A stretch of 50,201 nucleotides of DNA from Candidatus Choladousia intestinigallinarum (lineage in GTDB: Bacteria > Bacillota > Clostridia > Lachnospirales > Lachnospiraceae), in the NCBI GenBank assembly GCA_018712605.1, contig DVGR01000097.1, forward strand, positions 1 to 50,201, in the 5' to 3' direction. How positions within the stretch are numbered: the first letter of the stretch is position 1; the number at the start of each line of letters is the position of its first letter. The translations under genes and the position numbers were made by a program. This document shows, in pieces, positions 1 to 7,962 of this stretch. The notes below the pieces were generated by a model. The model saw only the letters and a list, made by a program, of their open reading frames with translations, had not been told where the DNA came from and ran no database searches.

Positions 1-236
1 ATATGGACTGCGGCATCGAGGTCTATGACCGGGAGAGTCAGGATACCCATGCCGGAGGCAGCGGCTGCGGCTGCTCCGCAGTGGTGCTGGCCGCGATGAT
101 TCTGCCTAAGCTCAGAAAAGAAATCTGGAAAAGGGTGCTGTTTGTGCCTACAGGCGCACTTCTCTCAAAAGTGAGCTTTAATGAAGGACAGACCATTCCG
201 GGAATTGCCCATGGGGTAGTTCTGGAACATTGCTGA
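1..236 (+). CDS. spoVAD: Stage V sporulation protein AD, C-terminal end (partial)
   Basis: The reading frame is open from the window edge, so only the last ~78 residues are seen. SpoVAD is a thiolase-fold protein of the SpoVA channel that moves dipicolinic acid into the forespore and out again at germination. The visible tail holds the glycine/cysteine-rich stretch GGSGCGCSAVVLAA and the segment RVLFVPTGALLSK, both typical of the SpoVAD C-terminus. It is followed after 13 bp by spoVAE, the usual clostridial order. The identification rests on this tail and on the neighbour. Confidence 0.88.
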   Translation, partial: MDCGIEVYDRESQDTHAGGSGCGCSAVVLAAMILPKLRKEIWKRVLFVPTGALLSKVSFNEGQTIPGIAHGVVLEHC

Positions 237-249
237 GAAAGGAGACAGG

Positions 250-606
250 ATGGACTATATTCGCGCGTTTTTGGTGGGAGGGCTGATCTGCGCCCTGGTA
301 CAAATTTTATTGGAAAAGACAAAGCTTCTTCCTGGAAGAGTCATGGTGATATTGGTTTGCTCAGGAGCGGTGCTGGGAGCTCTGGGCGTCTATGAACCTT
401 TTCTCTCCTTTGCGGGAGCGGGAGCCTCCGTCCCTCTTCTGGGATTCGGAAATACCCTTTGGCAGGGAGTAAAGGAGGCTGCGGACGCAGAAGGGCTGCT
501 GGGACTTTTTAAAGGCGGCTTCACTGCCAGCGCCGTTGGAATCAGCGCAGCGCTGATTTTCTCCTATCTGGCCAGCCTGGTCTTTGAGCCAAAGATGAAA
601 GAGTAG
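250..606 (+). CDS. spoVAE: Stage V sporulation protein AE
   Basis: Small integral membrane protein of 118 residues, the usual family length, needed with SpoVAC and SpoVAD for dipicolinic acid transport in the spore inner membrane. Hydrophobic segments lie near residues 5-20, 30-50, 58-75 and 92-112. The stretch GFGNTLWQGV followed by GLLGLFKGGFTASAVGISAAL is characteristic of SpoVAE. The ATG follows a GAAAGGAGAC ribosome binding site and sits 13 bp after spoVAD, so the two are co-transcribed. No strong terminator is visible after the gene, but the next promoter begins 11 bp downstream. Confidence 0.93.
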   Translation: MDYIRAFLVGGLICALVQILLEKTKLLPGRVMVILVCSGAVLGALGVYEPFLSFAGAGASVPLLGFGNTLWQGVKEAADAEGLLGLFKGGFTASAVGISAALIFSYLASLVFEPKMKE

Positions 607-617
607 GTGAATCACTC

Positions 618-680
618 TTGACAACCGTCCTAAAGGGGATTATAAATAAAAAGAAAATAGTTAACAGAACGAACTGTTAA
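618..680 (+). promoter_or_regulatory. Sigma-A promoter with downstream palindromic operator for the marR operon
   Basis: TTGACA (618-623), a 17 bp spacer and TATAAA (641-646) form a near-consensus vegetative promoter. About 15 bp after the -10 lies an inverted repeat, TTAACAG (661-667) and CTGTTAA (674-680) around a 6 bp centre. Its place just after the expected transcription start and before a marR-type gene suggests the operator for autorepression. The promoter and palindrome are read directly; the link to the regulator is inference. Confidence 0.8.
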
Positions 681-733
681 TGGTTTGAACTAAAATAAAG
701 GACAAAAGGGCGGTAAAAGAGAGGAGTGTACTT

Positions 734-1216
734 GTGGAGGCTACGAAAGATCAGATGAGCGAGGCGCTTTTAGAAGGGTGGCTCGCTATGTCTCTGGCCA
801 TCAGCAATGAGCGTCTGGTGAAAGCTATGACTTACAATGAGTCTATGGTCTGCGGTTTTTTGTACCGGCAGAGAAAGGAAGGGGGAGAGCCCCTGACTGC
901 CACGGAGCTGTGCGGGCATCTCTCCATGAAAAAGTCTCAGATGAATCTGATTCTGAACCGGCTGGAAAGCCAGGGGCTTATAAAGAGAGAGCGGTCCAGC
1001 CAGGATAAAAGACAGGTGTACCTTTTCCTGACAGATCAGGGAGTCCCCTTTTATGAGAAGGCCCACAGTGAAATACTGCGGCTCCCCAGAGGGGTCATTG
1101 AGAGAATGGGCCAGGAGAAGGCGGGGAGGTTTACAGAGCTGATGAAGGAAGCGGCAGCCTGTTTCCGCAGGATGCAGGAGGAAGAGAAGGACAGAGAAAG
1201 GAAGGAAAAAGAATGA
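734..1216 (+). CDS. MarR-family transcriptional regulator
   Basis: A 160-residue winged-helix regulator. The core runs TATELCGHLSMKKSQMNLILNRLESQGLIKRERSSQDKR (residues ~54-92): the helix-turn-helix followed by the wing, with the family's conserved R-(S/D)-x-x-D-K-R pattern. The GTG start is chosen because GAGGAG lies 7 bp upstream. It is the first gene of an operon with an SCP2-like protein (4 bp overlap), an iron-type alcohol dehydrogenase and an aldehyde dehydrogenase. MarR repressors often respond to small lipophilic or phenolic ligands, so it probably derepresses this operon when an aldehyde or related compound is present. The ligand is unknown. Confidence 0.9.
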   Translation: MEATKDQMSEALLEGWLAMSLAISNERLVKAMTYNESMVCGFLYRQRKEGGEPLTATELCGHLSMKKSQMNLILNRLESQGLIKRERSSQDKRQVYLFLTDQGVPFYEKAHSEILRLPRGVIERMGQEKAGRFTELMKEAAACFRRMQEEEKDRERKEKE

Positions 1217-1698
1217 AACGGGAGCTGTTAAGCCGTATAAACCAGATTGTACTGGAAGTGCTGTTTCGGGGATTTCGCGTATTATACCGGGAGGACAGCC
1301 GTGTCAGGAAAGAGATCCGTCAGTGGAAGGACGGCCTGACGCTGAAGCTGGTCTGCGGGCCCCGGGGGGCCGTGCTGGCTATGAGGAAGGACCCGGACAG
1401 AGGCGTGGCCAGGATCCGCCGGGCCCAGAGAGCGGACATTACCATGCGCTTTAAATCTGTGGAAGGGGCATTCCGGGTATTGAGCGGTCAGGTGGGAGTG
1501 GCGGACGCCTATGCGGCCCATCTGTTTTTCCTGGAAGGAGATATCTATCAGACCATGAGCTTTGTGCGGTGCGTGGAATACCTGGAGGCTTATCTGTTTC
1601 CCGGGTTTATGACCAAGAGAATTTTAAAAGAGGTGCCGGGCAAGGAGGTATCCTCTCTTCTGGTATACGGCAAGGCTTTATTAGAATCAGGAAGATAG
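1213..1698 (+). CDS. SCP2 sterol-binding-like small protein
   Basis: A 161-residue protein with no clear catalytic motif. The middle (residues ~45-105) reads like an SCP2/lipid-carrier fold: a basic beta-rich stretch, RAQRADITMRFKSVEGAFRVLSG, then an acidic-hydrophobic segment FFLEGDIYQTM. Such domains bind hydrophobic ligands in a tunnel. There is no signal peptide or obvious membrane segment. The ATG overlaps the end of the marR gene by 4 bp, and the alcohol dehydrogenase follows after 28 bp. The context suggests a carrier presenting a lipophilic alcohol or aldehyde to the two dehydrogenases. The family assignment is from pattern recognition only. Confidence 0.5.
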   Translation: MKRELLSRINQIVLEVLFRGFRVLYREDSRVRKEIRQWKDGLTLKLVCGPRGAVLAMRKDPDRGVARIRRAQRADITMRFKSVEGAFRVLSGQVGVADAYAAHLFFLEGDIYQTMSFVRCVEYLEAYLFPGFMTKRILKEVPGKEVSSLLVYGKALLESGR

Positions 1699-1726
1699 AA
1701 GCGAAAGAGAACATACGGAGGTATCT

Positions 1727-2908
1727 ATGTCTACATATTATGAGTTTACAAACCCTACCAAGCTCTGTTCAGGAAAAGGAGCGGCGGACAACATTTCCTA
1801 TGAGCTGAAGATGCTGGGGGCCAGAAGGCCCATGGTACTCAGCGACGGTGTTCTGGAGAAAATCGGAACGCTTTCCATTGTGCTGGATTCTCTGGGAGAC
1901 CTCCAGGTAGGACGGGTATTTACCGATATCCCCAGGGACAGCAGCGTGGACACGGTAAACCGCATTGCCGGGGAATACAGGGACTACGGCTGTGACAGCC
2001 TTCTGGCAGTGGGTGGCGGCAGCGTCCTGGACACGGCTAAGGGAGTCCGGCTGCTGATCGGACAGAAAGCGGACGATCTGAAAACCCTTATGGGGTGCGA
2101 GAGCATTCCCAGGGGAGAACACATACCTTTTGTGGCGGTTCCCACCACGGCGGGCACAGGCAGTGAAGCCACGGCTGTGGCCGTGATCAAGGATACGGTG
2201 AACCATGTGAAGATGGAATACATTTCTACGGAGCTCATGCCGGATGTGGCCGTGCTGGATCCCAGAATGACTATGACACTTCCTCCCAGAATCACTGCTT
2301 CCACAGGAATGGACACCCTTTGTCACGCCGTGGAGGCATATAGCTGTATTCAGAAGAATCCGGTCAGCGACGCCTACGCCCTGACGGCTGTGGGGCTGGT
2401 GCGTGAAAATCTCATCAAAGCGGTGCGTTTCGGAAGCTCCTCCAAGGCCAGGCTGGCATTGGCTAACGCAAGCTTTCTGGCGGGGGCATCCTTCAGCAAC
2501 AGCATGGTGGGAATCATCCACGCCATCGGTCACGCCTTGGGAGGGGTATGCGGAGTGCCTCACGGGGACGCTATGAATATTCTCCTTCCTGCGGGAATGA
2601 TGTTCAACCGAAAAGTCTGCGGGGATTCTTACGGAAAGCTGCTCTTTTACCTGGCCGGCGAGGAAGTATATCTGAAGACGCCTCCCAGAAAGAGAGCTGA
2701 CAGGGCTATTGCGGAGGTGCTGCGCTTAAGAAGCCGCCTCCATGCCCTTACAGGACTTCCCCAGACATTGAAGGAAGCAGGGGTAGATCCGGCAAGCTTT
2801 CCGGAGGTGGCCAAGACTGCCCTCAATGACGGGGCGTCCATTGTAAATCCAAGACAGGTGACGTATGAGGCTGTAATTCGGATTCTGGAGGTGTGCTATG
2901 GAGATTAA
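1727..2908 (+). CDS. Iron-containing (group III) alcohol dehydrogenase
   Basis: NAD(P)-dependent dehydrogenase of 393 residues interconverting an alcohol and its aldehyde. The nucleotide-binding GGGS motif is at residues 96-99. The metal site is complete: Asp196, His200 (in CHAVEAY), His265 (in IIHAIGHALGG) and His279 (in VPHGDAMN), at the spacing of the FucO/ADH4 family. PTTAGTGSEAT at 139-149 is the second family signature. The ATG follows an ACGGAGG site. Its stop codon overlaps the start of the aldehyde dehydrogenase by 11 bp, so the pair probably runs alcohol to aldehyde to acid, or the reverse. The substrate is not readable from sequence. Confidence 0.92.
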   Translation: MSTYYEFTNPTKLCSGKGAADNISYELKMLGARRPMVLSDGVLEKIGTLSIVLDSLGDLQVGRVFTDIPRDSSVDTVNRIAGEYRDYGCDSLLAVGGGSVLDTAKGVRLLIGQKADDLKTLMGCESIPRGEHIPFVAVPTTAGTGSEATAVAVIKDTVNHVKMEYISTELMPDVAVLDPRMTMTLPPRITASTGMDTLCHAVEAYSCIQKNPVSDAYALTAVGLVRENLIKAVRFGSSSKARLALANASFLAGASFSNSMVGIIHAIGHALGGVCGVPHGDAMNILLPAGMMFNRKVCGDSYGKLLFYLAGEEVYLKTPPRKRADRAIAEVLRLRSRLHALTGLPQTLKEAGVDPASFPEVAKTALNDGASIVNPRQVTYEAVIRILEVCYGD

Positions 2909-4268
2909 AGAGCTGGTAGAGCAGCAGAGAGCTTATTTTGAGACGGGGAAGACGAAAAATGTCTCCTGGAGAATCGGGGCTTTAGTGACTTTAAAGAAAG
3001 CGATTGTCAGATATGAAAAAGAGATCAACCAGGCCCTTTTGGAGGATCTGAAAAAATCCGGGTTTGAGACGTATATGTGCGAGACGGGCATGGTGCTCAG
3101 TGAGCTTTCTTTTATGATCCGTCATCTGAGAGGCTACGCAAGGCCCAAGCGGGTGCTTACCCCTCTGGCCCAGTTCCACGCCAAGAGCTTTATCTCCCCG
3201 GAGCCCTACGGAGTGACCCTCGTTATGTCTCCCTGGAATTATCCCTTTATGCTGGCTATGGAGCCTGTGATCGGAGCCATTGCCGCAGGAAACTGCGTGG
3301 TGATCAAGCCCAGCGCCTATGCCCCGGCTACCTCTCAGGTGATTGACCGGATTGTCAGGGAATGCTTCGCCCCCCGTTTTGTCACGGTGGTTCAGGGAGG
3401 GCGCAAAGAAAACGAGGCTCTTCTGGAACAGCGGTTTGATTTTATATTTTTTACGGGCAGCGTATCCGTAGGGAAGCTGGTTATGGAGAAGGCGTCCAGA
3501 TATCTGACTCCCGTTTGCTTGGAGCTGGGCGGAAAGAGTCCCTGTATCGTGGACGAGACGGCCAATTTAAAGCGGGCGGCTGCCAGGATCGTATTCGGGA
3601 AATTTCTCAATCTGGGCCAGACCTGTGTGGCCCCGGACTATATTTTTGTCCATGAGAAGGTAAAGGATAAGCTTCTGGAAGAGATCCAGCGCTTTATCCG
3701 CAGGCAGTTGGGAGACAATCCTCTGGAAAATGAGAATTACGGGAAAATTATCAATGAAAAGCATTTCAACCGTCTTCTGGGACTGATGAAGTCTGGAAAG
3801 ATTTATCTGGGGGGAGAAGCCTCAAGGGAGACTCTGCAGATTGCGCCTACTGTGCTGGTAGATGTAAAGCCCTCGGATCCTGTGATGCAGGAGGAAATTT
3901 TCGGGCCGATTCTGCCGGTACTCACCTTCAGGGATATCCGGGAGGTGATCACCTTTGTACAGCACAGGGAGAAGCCTCTTGCACTGTACCTTTTTACTAG
4001 GAGCAAAAAGACGGAAAAGCAGATCCTTCTCCATCTGAGCTTCGGCGGCGGATGCATCAACGATACGATTATTCATCTGGCCACCAGCCGTATGGGCTTT
4101 GGCGGCGTGGGAGCCAGCGGGATGGGAAGCTACCACGGAAAGAGAAGCTTCCAGACTTTCAGCCATGAGAGAAGCATTGTGAAAAAATATAATTGGCTGG
4201 ATCTTCCGATCCGGTATCAGCCGTACAAGAATTGGAAGGAATTTTTGCTGCGGATCTTTCTCCGATAA
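2898..4268 (+). CDS. NAD(P)-dependent aldehyde dehydrogenase (ALDH3-like)
   Basis: A 456-residue enzyme oxidising aldehydes to carboxylates. It shows SPWNYP (111-116), the cofactor loop FFTGS (~184-188), the general base Glu209 in LELGGKSP and the nucleophile Cys243 in GQTC. The short N-terminus and the basic, aromatic C-terminal tail (RYQPYKNWKEFLLRIF) resemble the class-3 fatty-aldehyde group, some members of which attach to membranes through the tail. It overlaps the alcohol dehydrogenase by 11 bp and ends the MarR-controlled operon. With the SCP2-like protein upstream, medium- or long-chain aldehydes are a reasonable but untested substrate class. Confidence 0.92.
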   Translation: MEIKELVEQQRAYFETGKTKNVSWRIGALVTLKKAIVRYEKEINQALLEDLKKSGFETYMCETGMVLSELSFMIRHLRGYARPKRVLTPLAQFHAKSFISPEPYGVTLVMSPWNYPFMLAMEPVIGAIAAGNCVVIKPSAYAPATSQVIDRIVRECFAPRFVTVVQGGRKENEALLEQRFDFIFFTGSVSVGKLVMEKASRYLTPVCLELGGKSPCIVDETANLKRAAARIVFGKFLNLGQTCVAPDYIFVHEKVKDKLLEEIQRFIRRQLGDNPLENENYGKIINEKHFNRLLGLMKSGKIYLGGEASRETLQIAPTVLVDVKPSDPVMQEEIFGPILPVLTFRDIREVITFVQHREKPLALYLFTRSKKTEKQILLHLSFGGGCINDTIIHLATSRMGFGGVGASGMGSYHGKRSFQTFSHERSIVKKYNWLDLPIRYQPYKNWKEFLLRIFLR

Positions 4269-4360
4269 TAATTCCTCTAAGGAAGGGGTAGATATTTTCC
4301 TCCAGGGATGGTATGATACCACAGAATAAGTTTTGCATGGACAGAATACAGGAGGAAAAA

Positions 4361-5707
4361 ATGGGTAAAGAACATATAAAGGTGGCTAAGTTCGGCGGGA
4401 GTTCCCTGGCGGATGGGGCGCACTTTCGGCAGGTAAAGGAGATCGTGGAGGCGGATCCTCAGAGGCGGTATATCGTTCCCTCCGCTCCGGGGAAGAGATC
4501 TCCCCAGGATGAGAAGGTGACGGACTTGCTGTACCTGTGCTATGAGGAAGCCAAGCACGGACGCCCTTACAAAAAACTTTTAGATAAAATAAAGCTGAGA
4601 TACAAAGAGATCTGTCAGGAACTCTCCATGGAGTTCTTTTTAGAGCCGGAGTTTGAAAAGATCGAGGCGGCTTTTCTGGATCATGCGGGAGCGGAGTATG
4701 CCGCTTCCCGGGGCGAATATCTCAATGGAAAGCTTCTGGCTGCCTATCTGGGATATGAGTTCGTGGACGCCGCAGAGGTGGTGCGGTTTGGAAAGGGCGG
4801 ACGGTTCGAGGATGAGAGGACGAATTTCTTCCTTGGACAGAAGCTTTCAGGAATTGAGAGAGCGGTAATCCCTGGCTTTTACGGGGCGGATGACGCAGGC
4901 AACATCTACACCTTCTCCAGAGGCGGGTCGGATGTCACCGGCGCCATTGTGGCCAGGGCAGTCCTGGCGGATCTGTATGAAAACTGGACGGACGTCTCAG
5001 GCTTTCTCCTGGCGGATCCAGGGATCATTAAAAATCCCAGAAAGATCGATATCATGACCTATGAGGAGCTGCGGGAGCTGGCCTACCGGGGAGCCACGGT
5101 TCTCCACGAGGAGGCCGTATATCCCGTCCGCAGAGAGGGAATTTCCATTCACATCCGAAATACCAATGCGCCCCGGGAGACCGGCACCATGATCTGCAGC
5201 CGGATTGCGCCGGAGGACGAGGTGCCCATTACGGGAATTGCCGGCAAGAAAAAATTTGCGGCCATCAGCATTGCCAAAAACCGGCTGAATTCCCAGCCGG
5301 GATTCTGCAAAAAGCTCCTGGAGGCCTTCGAGGAAAATGAAATTGTCTTTGAGCATATGCCTTCCGGCATCGATACGATCTGCGTGATTCTTCCCCAGGA
5401 AGAGCTGAGGGCAAAGGAGAAAGCCATCAAGGAGTCCCTTTCCCGGCTGCTGTCCCCTGATAAAATCGAAATAGACCGGGATATGGCCCTGGTAACGGTA
5501 GTGGGGAAGGGGATGCGGTCTGTGTCAGGTATTGCTGCCAGATTTTTCACTTCCCTGGGAGAGGCGGATGTGAATATTAAGATGATTGACATGGGCTCTA
5601 ATGAGATCAACTGTACCATCGGCGTAAAAAACGATGATTTTGAGCGGTCCATCCAAGCCCTTTATAAGGCTTTGGTAGAAGAGACCTGGGAGGAAAAGAA
5701 AAAATGA
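4361..5707 (+). CDS. lysC: Aspartate kinase (aspartokinase)
   Basis: Phosphorylates L-aspartate in the first step to lysine, methionine, threonine and diaminopimelate. KFGGSS (residues 10-15) and FSRGGSDVTGA form the kinase and nucleotide site. The last ~150 residues hold two ACT domains (for example TVVGKGMRSVSGIAARFF and NIKMIDMGSNEINCTIGV) for amino-acid feedback control. At 448 residues it is a monofunctional enzyme. ATG 4361 is chosen over the upstream ATG 4313 because AGGAGG ends 5 bp before it and homology begins there. The next gene overlaps by 4 bp (ATGA). In a spore former it also supplies the precursor of dipicolinate. Confidence 0.93.
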   Translation: MGKEHIKVAKFGGSSLADGAHFRQVKEIVEADPQRRYIVPSAPGKRSPQDEKVTDLLYLCYEEAKHGRPYKKLLDKIKLRYKEICQELSMEFFLEPEFEKIEAAFLDHAGAEYAASRGEYLNGKLLAAYLGYEFVDAAEVVRFGKGGRFEDERTNFFLGQKLSGIERAVIPGFYGADDAGNIYTFSRGGSDVTGAIVARAVLADLYENWTDVSGFLLADPGIIKNPRKIDIMTYEELRELAYRGATVLHEEAVYPVRREGISIHIRNTNAPRETGTMICSRIAPEDEVPITGIAGKKKFAAISIAKNRLNSQPGFCKKLLEAFEENEIVFEHMPSGIDTICVILPQEELRAKEKAIKESLSRLLSPDKIEIDRDMALVTVVGKGMRSVSGIAARFFTSLGEADVNIKMIDMGSNEINCTIGVKNDDFERSIQALYKALVEETWEEKKK

Positions 5708-6876
5708 AGCCCTATCTGAGACGGGGATGCGACGTCCTTCTGGGGGTTTTATACCTGGGGCTTCTGGGAAGCTCCTATCAGCTTTTCCTCAGACAGGCCA
5801 TCCATTACCCGGGGAAGCTGGGGGTTTACGACTCGGATCTTCCGGTTCATATATCAGAGGGGATCAATGGAACTTCCTACAGCCTTATGGAGCGCTCCTA
5901 CGGATTTTTGATGGATACCCTGGGCTTAAATGAGAAAGCCGCAGCGCTCTGGCTTGCGTTTCTTACGGGGGCCACGGTACTTGCCCTGTGGGTGCTGCTG
6001 TGCCGGCTGTTTCCGGCAGGCAGCAAGAGGGCTTTGCATTTTCTGGCTTTTGCCTGTTCCTTTGTGATGCCCCTGTATATCCCCTGGGTGAATGATTACC
6101 GGTATATGGGGATGCAGTCGGGAAATCTCTGGCACAACTCCACGTATCTGGGCATGAAGTTTGCCGCTGTTTTGGTTCTTCTCATCTATTTTTCCTGGAT
6201 GAAAAGGTACCAGGAAGGAATTGGCGTCGGGCGGTGGCTGCTGTTTACGGCTTCCCTGATTTTTGTGAATCTTATGAAGCCCAATTTTATTCTCTGTTTT
6301 GCTCCGGCTATGGGGATTTGGCTTCTGGGGGACTGCGTCCAGGCGAAGGGACGGACTCTGAAATATCAGATTCTCTTCGGGATTCCAGTTCTGCTCTCTC
6401 TCTTAGTGGTGATTTATCAGACTGCGGTGCTTTTTCAGGGAGAGGGGGACGGATCACGGATTACGCTGATGCTCTCCTATAATTTCCTTAAATATAACCG
6501 GTATCCTGGGGCGGCTCTGCTGCAGTCCGCGGCTTTTCCCCTGCTGGTTCTGGCAGGGAACCTGAAGGAGCTGAAAAAAGACAAAGCCTTTGGGTTTTCC
6601 TGGCTGGTGTGGCTCTTTGGCCTGCTGACCTATCTCTTCGTGGGAGAAGAGGGCCCCAGAAAAACTCATGGGAATTTTTCCTGGGGCTATAGTTTCTGCG
6701 TCTTTCTGGTTTTTGCGGTATGTGCGGTGAAGGTTTATGAGAAAGTGAAAGAGGGAAAGCTCTCACCTATGAGAAAAGCGTATTTTGCAGGGACAGGAGC
6801 CGTGTTTCTCTGGCACCTGGGCTGCGGCCTTACATACTTTATACATCTCTATCTGGGCGGCACTTATATTTGCTGA
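5704..6876 (+). CDS. Polytopic membrane protein, possibly GT-C-like
   Basis: A 390-residue protein with about nine to ten hydrophobic segments. After the first segment comes an extracytoplasmic loop, GVYDSDLPVHI, whose acidic pair and histidine recall the first-loop motif of GT-C glycosyltransferases. A central NLMKPNFILCFAPA segment also resembles those enzymes. I cannot place it in a named family. Its ATG overlaps the aspartate kinase stop by 4 bp, so it is translationally coupled to that gene, an odd pairing. At the 3' end it overlaps the convergent lysR gene by 13 bp. Lipid-linked sugar transfer is one possibility; function is otherwise unknown. Confidence 0.6.
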   Translation: MKPYLRRGCDVLLGVLYLGLLGSSYQLFLRQAIHYPGKLGVYDSDLPVHISEGINGTSYSLMERSYGFLMDTLGLNEKAAALWLAFLTGATVLALWVLLCRLFPAGSKRALHFLAFACSFVMPLYIPWVNDYRYMGMQSGNLWHNSTYLGMKFAAVLVLLIYFSWMKRYQEGIGVGRWLLFTASLIFVNLMKPNFILCFAPAMGIWLLGDCVQAKGRTLKYQILFGIPVLLSLLVVIYQTAVLFQGEGDGSRITLMLSYNFLKYNRYPGAALLQSAAFPLLVLAGNLKELKKDKAFGFSWLVWLFGLLTYLFVGEEGPRKTHGNFSWGYSFCVFLVFAVCAVKVYEKVKEGKLSPMRKAYFAGTGAVFLWHLGCGLTYFIHLYLGGTYIC

Positions 6877-7772
6877 GAGAGGGGATCTCTCTGCTTTGCC
6901 CAGGTCTGAACAAAATTTAAAAACTGTCTGGAAGGGGCCGAAAGTTTTCGGCCCTTTAAATATGTCAGACGGATGCTGTTCTCCAGATAAGGGACCACGT
7001 CCACGGCGGAAACGCTGGAGTCGGCGAACACTAGGGCGGGCTGCTTCGTGAGAAGAGCCACCCCCATTCCCTTGCGCACCAGATCGATCATATTGGCAGC
7101 CCGATGGCTGGTGAAGGTGACGTTTGGGGTAAAGCCTGCCGTCAGACAGGCGTTGTAGCAGAGGGAATACATGAGAGTTCCCTTATTTAAAAAGAATAGA
7201 TTTTCTTCTTTCAGTTCATTTAATGTCACGAAATCTTTTCCGGCCAGAGGGTGTGTAGCGGGGAAAATCGCTACCACATGGTCTGTGTCAAAGGTGATCG
7301 TCTGAAACGTTTCTTCCTCTTCTTTGAATTCCCTGAGAAAGGCGAAATCACAGGCGCCTGTTTTCAGCATTTCTCCCATCTGGGCAGAGTCCGCCTCCGT
7401 GATATCCAGATGAATGTGGGGAAAGGCAAACTGGAATTCAGCCAGAACGTCGTTAATGTGGTAGTGAGCCATAACCGGAATGGATGCGATGGTGATCCGG
7501 GAATTGGTGTCCGCCAGATGGCTGCTCAGGACAGACGTATATTCCTTTTTGATTTCCAGCATTTTTTTGGCGTAGGGCAGGAAAGCGGTGCCGAAATGGT
7601 TCAGCTTTACCTTCCTGGTGGTACGGTCAAAGAGAGGCGCCCCCAGGTCTGCTTCAATGGACTTGATATGCTTGGAGAGGGTGGACTGGGCGATGAACAG
7701 AGACTCAGCCGCCTGAAGATAGTTTTCGGATTCAGCCAGGGTGACAAACTCTTGAATGTAATCTAATTCCAT
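6864..7772 (-). CDS. LysR-family transcriptional regulator
   Basis: A 302-residue regulator with the N-terminal winged helix (ELDYIQEFVTLAESENYLQAAESLFIAQSTLSKHI, with DLGAPLFDRTTRKVKL after it) and a type-2 periplasmic-binding-like effector domain. ATG 7772 is chosen over the longer frame starting at 7844: the shorter form begins at the family's usual point and has GAGGAAGA 4 bp upstream, and the -35/-10 of its own promoter lie inside the longer reading frame. It faces the esterase-transporter-hydrolase operon across 190 bp, the classic arrangement for a LysR activator and its target. The effector is probably the imported compound or a product of it. Confidence 0.93.
   Translation of the reverse strand: MELDYIQEFVTLAESENYLQAAESLFIAQSTLSKHIKSIEADLGAPLFDRTTRKVKLNHFGTAFLPYAKKMLEIKKEYTSVLSSHLADTNSRITIASIPVMAHYHINDVLAEFQFAFPHIHLDITEADSAQMGEMLKTGACDFAFLREFKEEEETFQTITFDTDHVVAIFPATHPLAGKDFVTLNELKEENLFFLNKGTLMYSLCYNACLTAGFTPNVTFTSHRAANMIDLVRKGMGVALLTKQPALVFADSSVSAVDVVPYLENSIRLTYLKGRKLSAPSRQFLNFVQTWAKQRDPLSQQI
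6932..6957 (+). terminator. Hairpin inside the lysR 3' end, likely terminator for the aspartate kinase operon
   Basis: GGGCCGAAA (6935-6943) pairs with TTTCGGCCC (6946-6954), extended by A-U/G-U pairs on both sides and followed by TTTAAA. It lies about 60 bp past the stop of the membrane protein gene and within the coding sequence of the convergent lysR. The T-tract is short, so efficiency is uncertain. Confidence 0.45.
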
Positions 7773-7815
7773 AATTCTTCCTCTTTCTCTTTGGTTCGTT
7801 ACTGATTTTAAAAAA

Positions 7816-7844
7816 ATTTTAAAACGAAAGAATAGAGTTGTCAA
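7816..7844 (-). promoter_or_regulatory. Promoter of the lysR gene
   Basis: On the minus strand TTGACA (7844-7839), a 17 bp spacer and TAAAAT (7821-7816) form a near-consensus sigma-A promoter. Transcription would start near 7809, giving a leader of about 37 nt before ATG 7772. Confidence 0.8.
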
Positions 7845-7853
7845 TGCAGACGA

Positions 7854-7874
7854 TTTATTCCTTTTCGGAATAAA
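7854..7874. promoter_or_regulatory. LysR-type binding box (T-N11-A inverted repeat)
   Basis: TTTATTCC (7854-7861) and GGAATAAA (7867-7874) form a perfect 8-bp inverted repeat around five bases. The core TTCC-N5-GGAA fits the LysR T-N11-A rule (7858-7870). Its centre lies about 63 bp upstream of the start predicted for the divergent operon, where LysR recognition sites normally sit, and close to the lysR -35, where binding could also repress lysR. Confidence 0.75.
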
Positions 7875-7891
7875 AGGGAAAGGAAGTCGAA

Positions 7892-7920
7892 TTGATTGTC
7901 GAATCTGTTTAAACTATAAT
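7892..7920 (+). promoter_or_regulatory. Promoter of the esterase/transporter operon
   Basis: TTGATT (7892-7897), a 17 bp spacer and a consensus TATAAT (7915-7920). The weaker -35 together with the upstream LysR box suits an activated promoter. The predicted leader is about 36 nt before ATG 7963. Confidence 0.78.
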
Positions 7921-7962
7921 GTGTACAGAAAGAAAACATAAACAATTTGACGGAGAAAAAAC

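Noticed and set aside
1769-2563. 264-codon minus-strand open frame
   Set aside because: It lies entirely inside the alcohol dehydrogenase gene, has His/Arg/Gln-rich shadow composition and matches no family.
4312-4317. TATGAT as a -10 for aspartate kinase
   Set aside because: The matching -35 position (TAGATA) is poor and the palindrome GGTATGATACC can explain the sequence; too weak to list.
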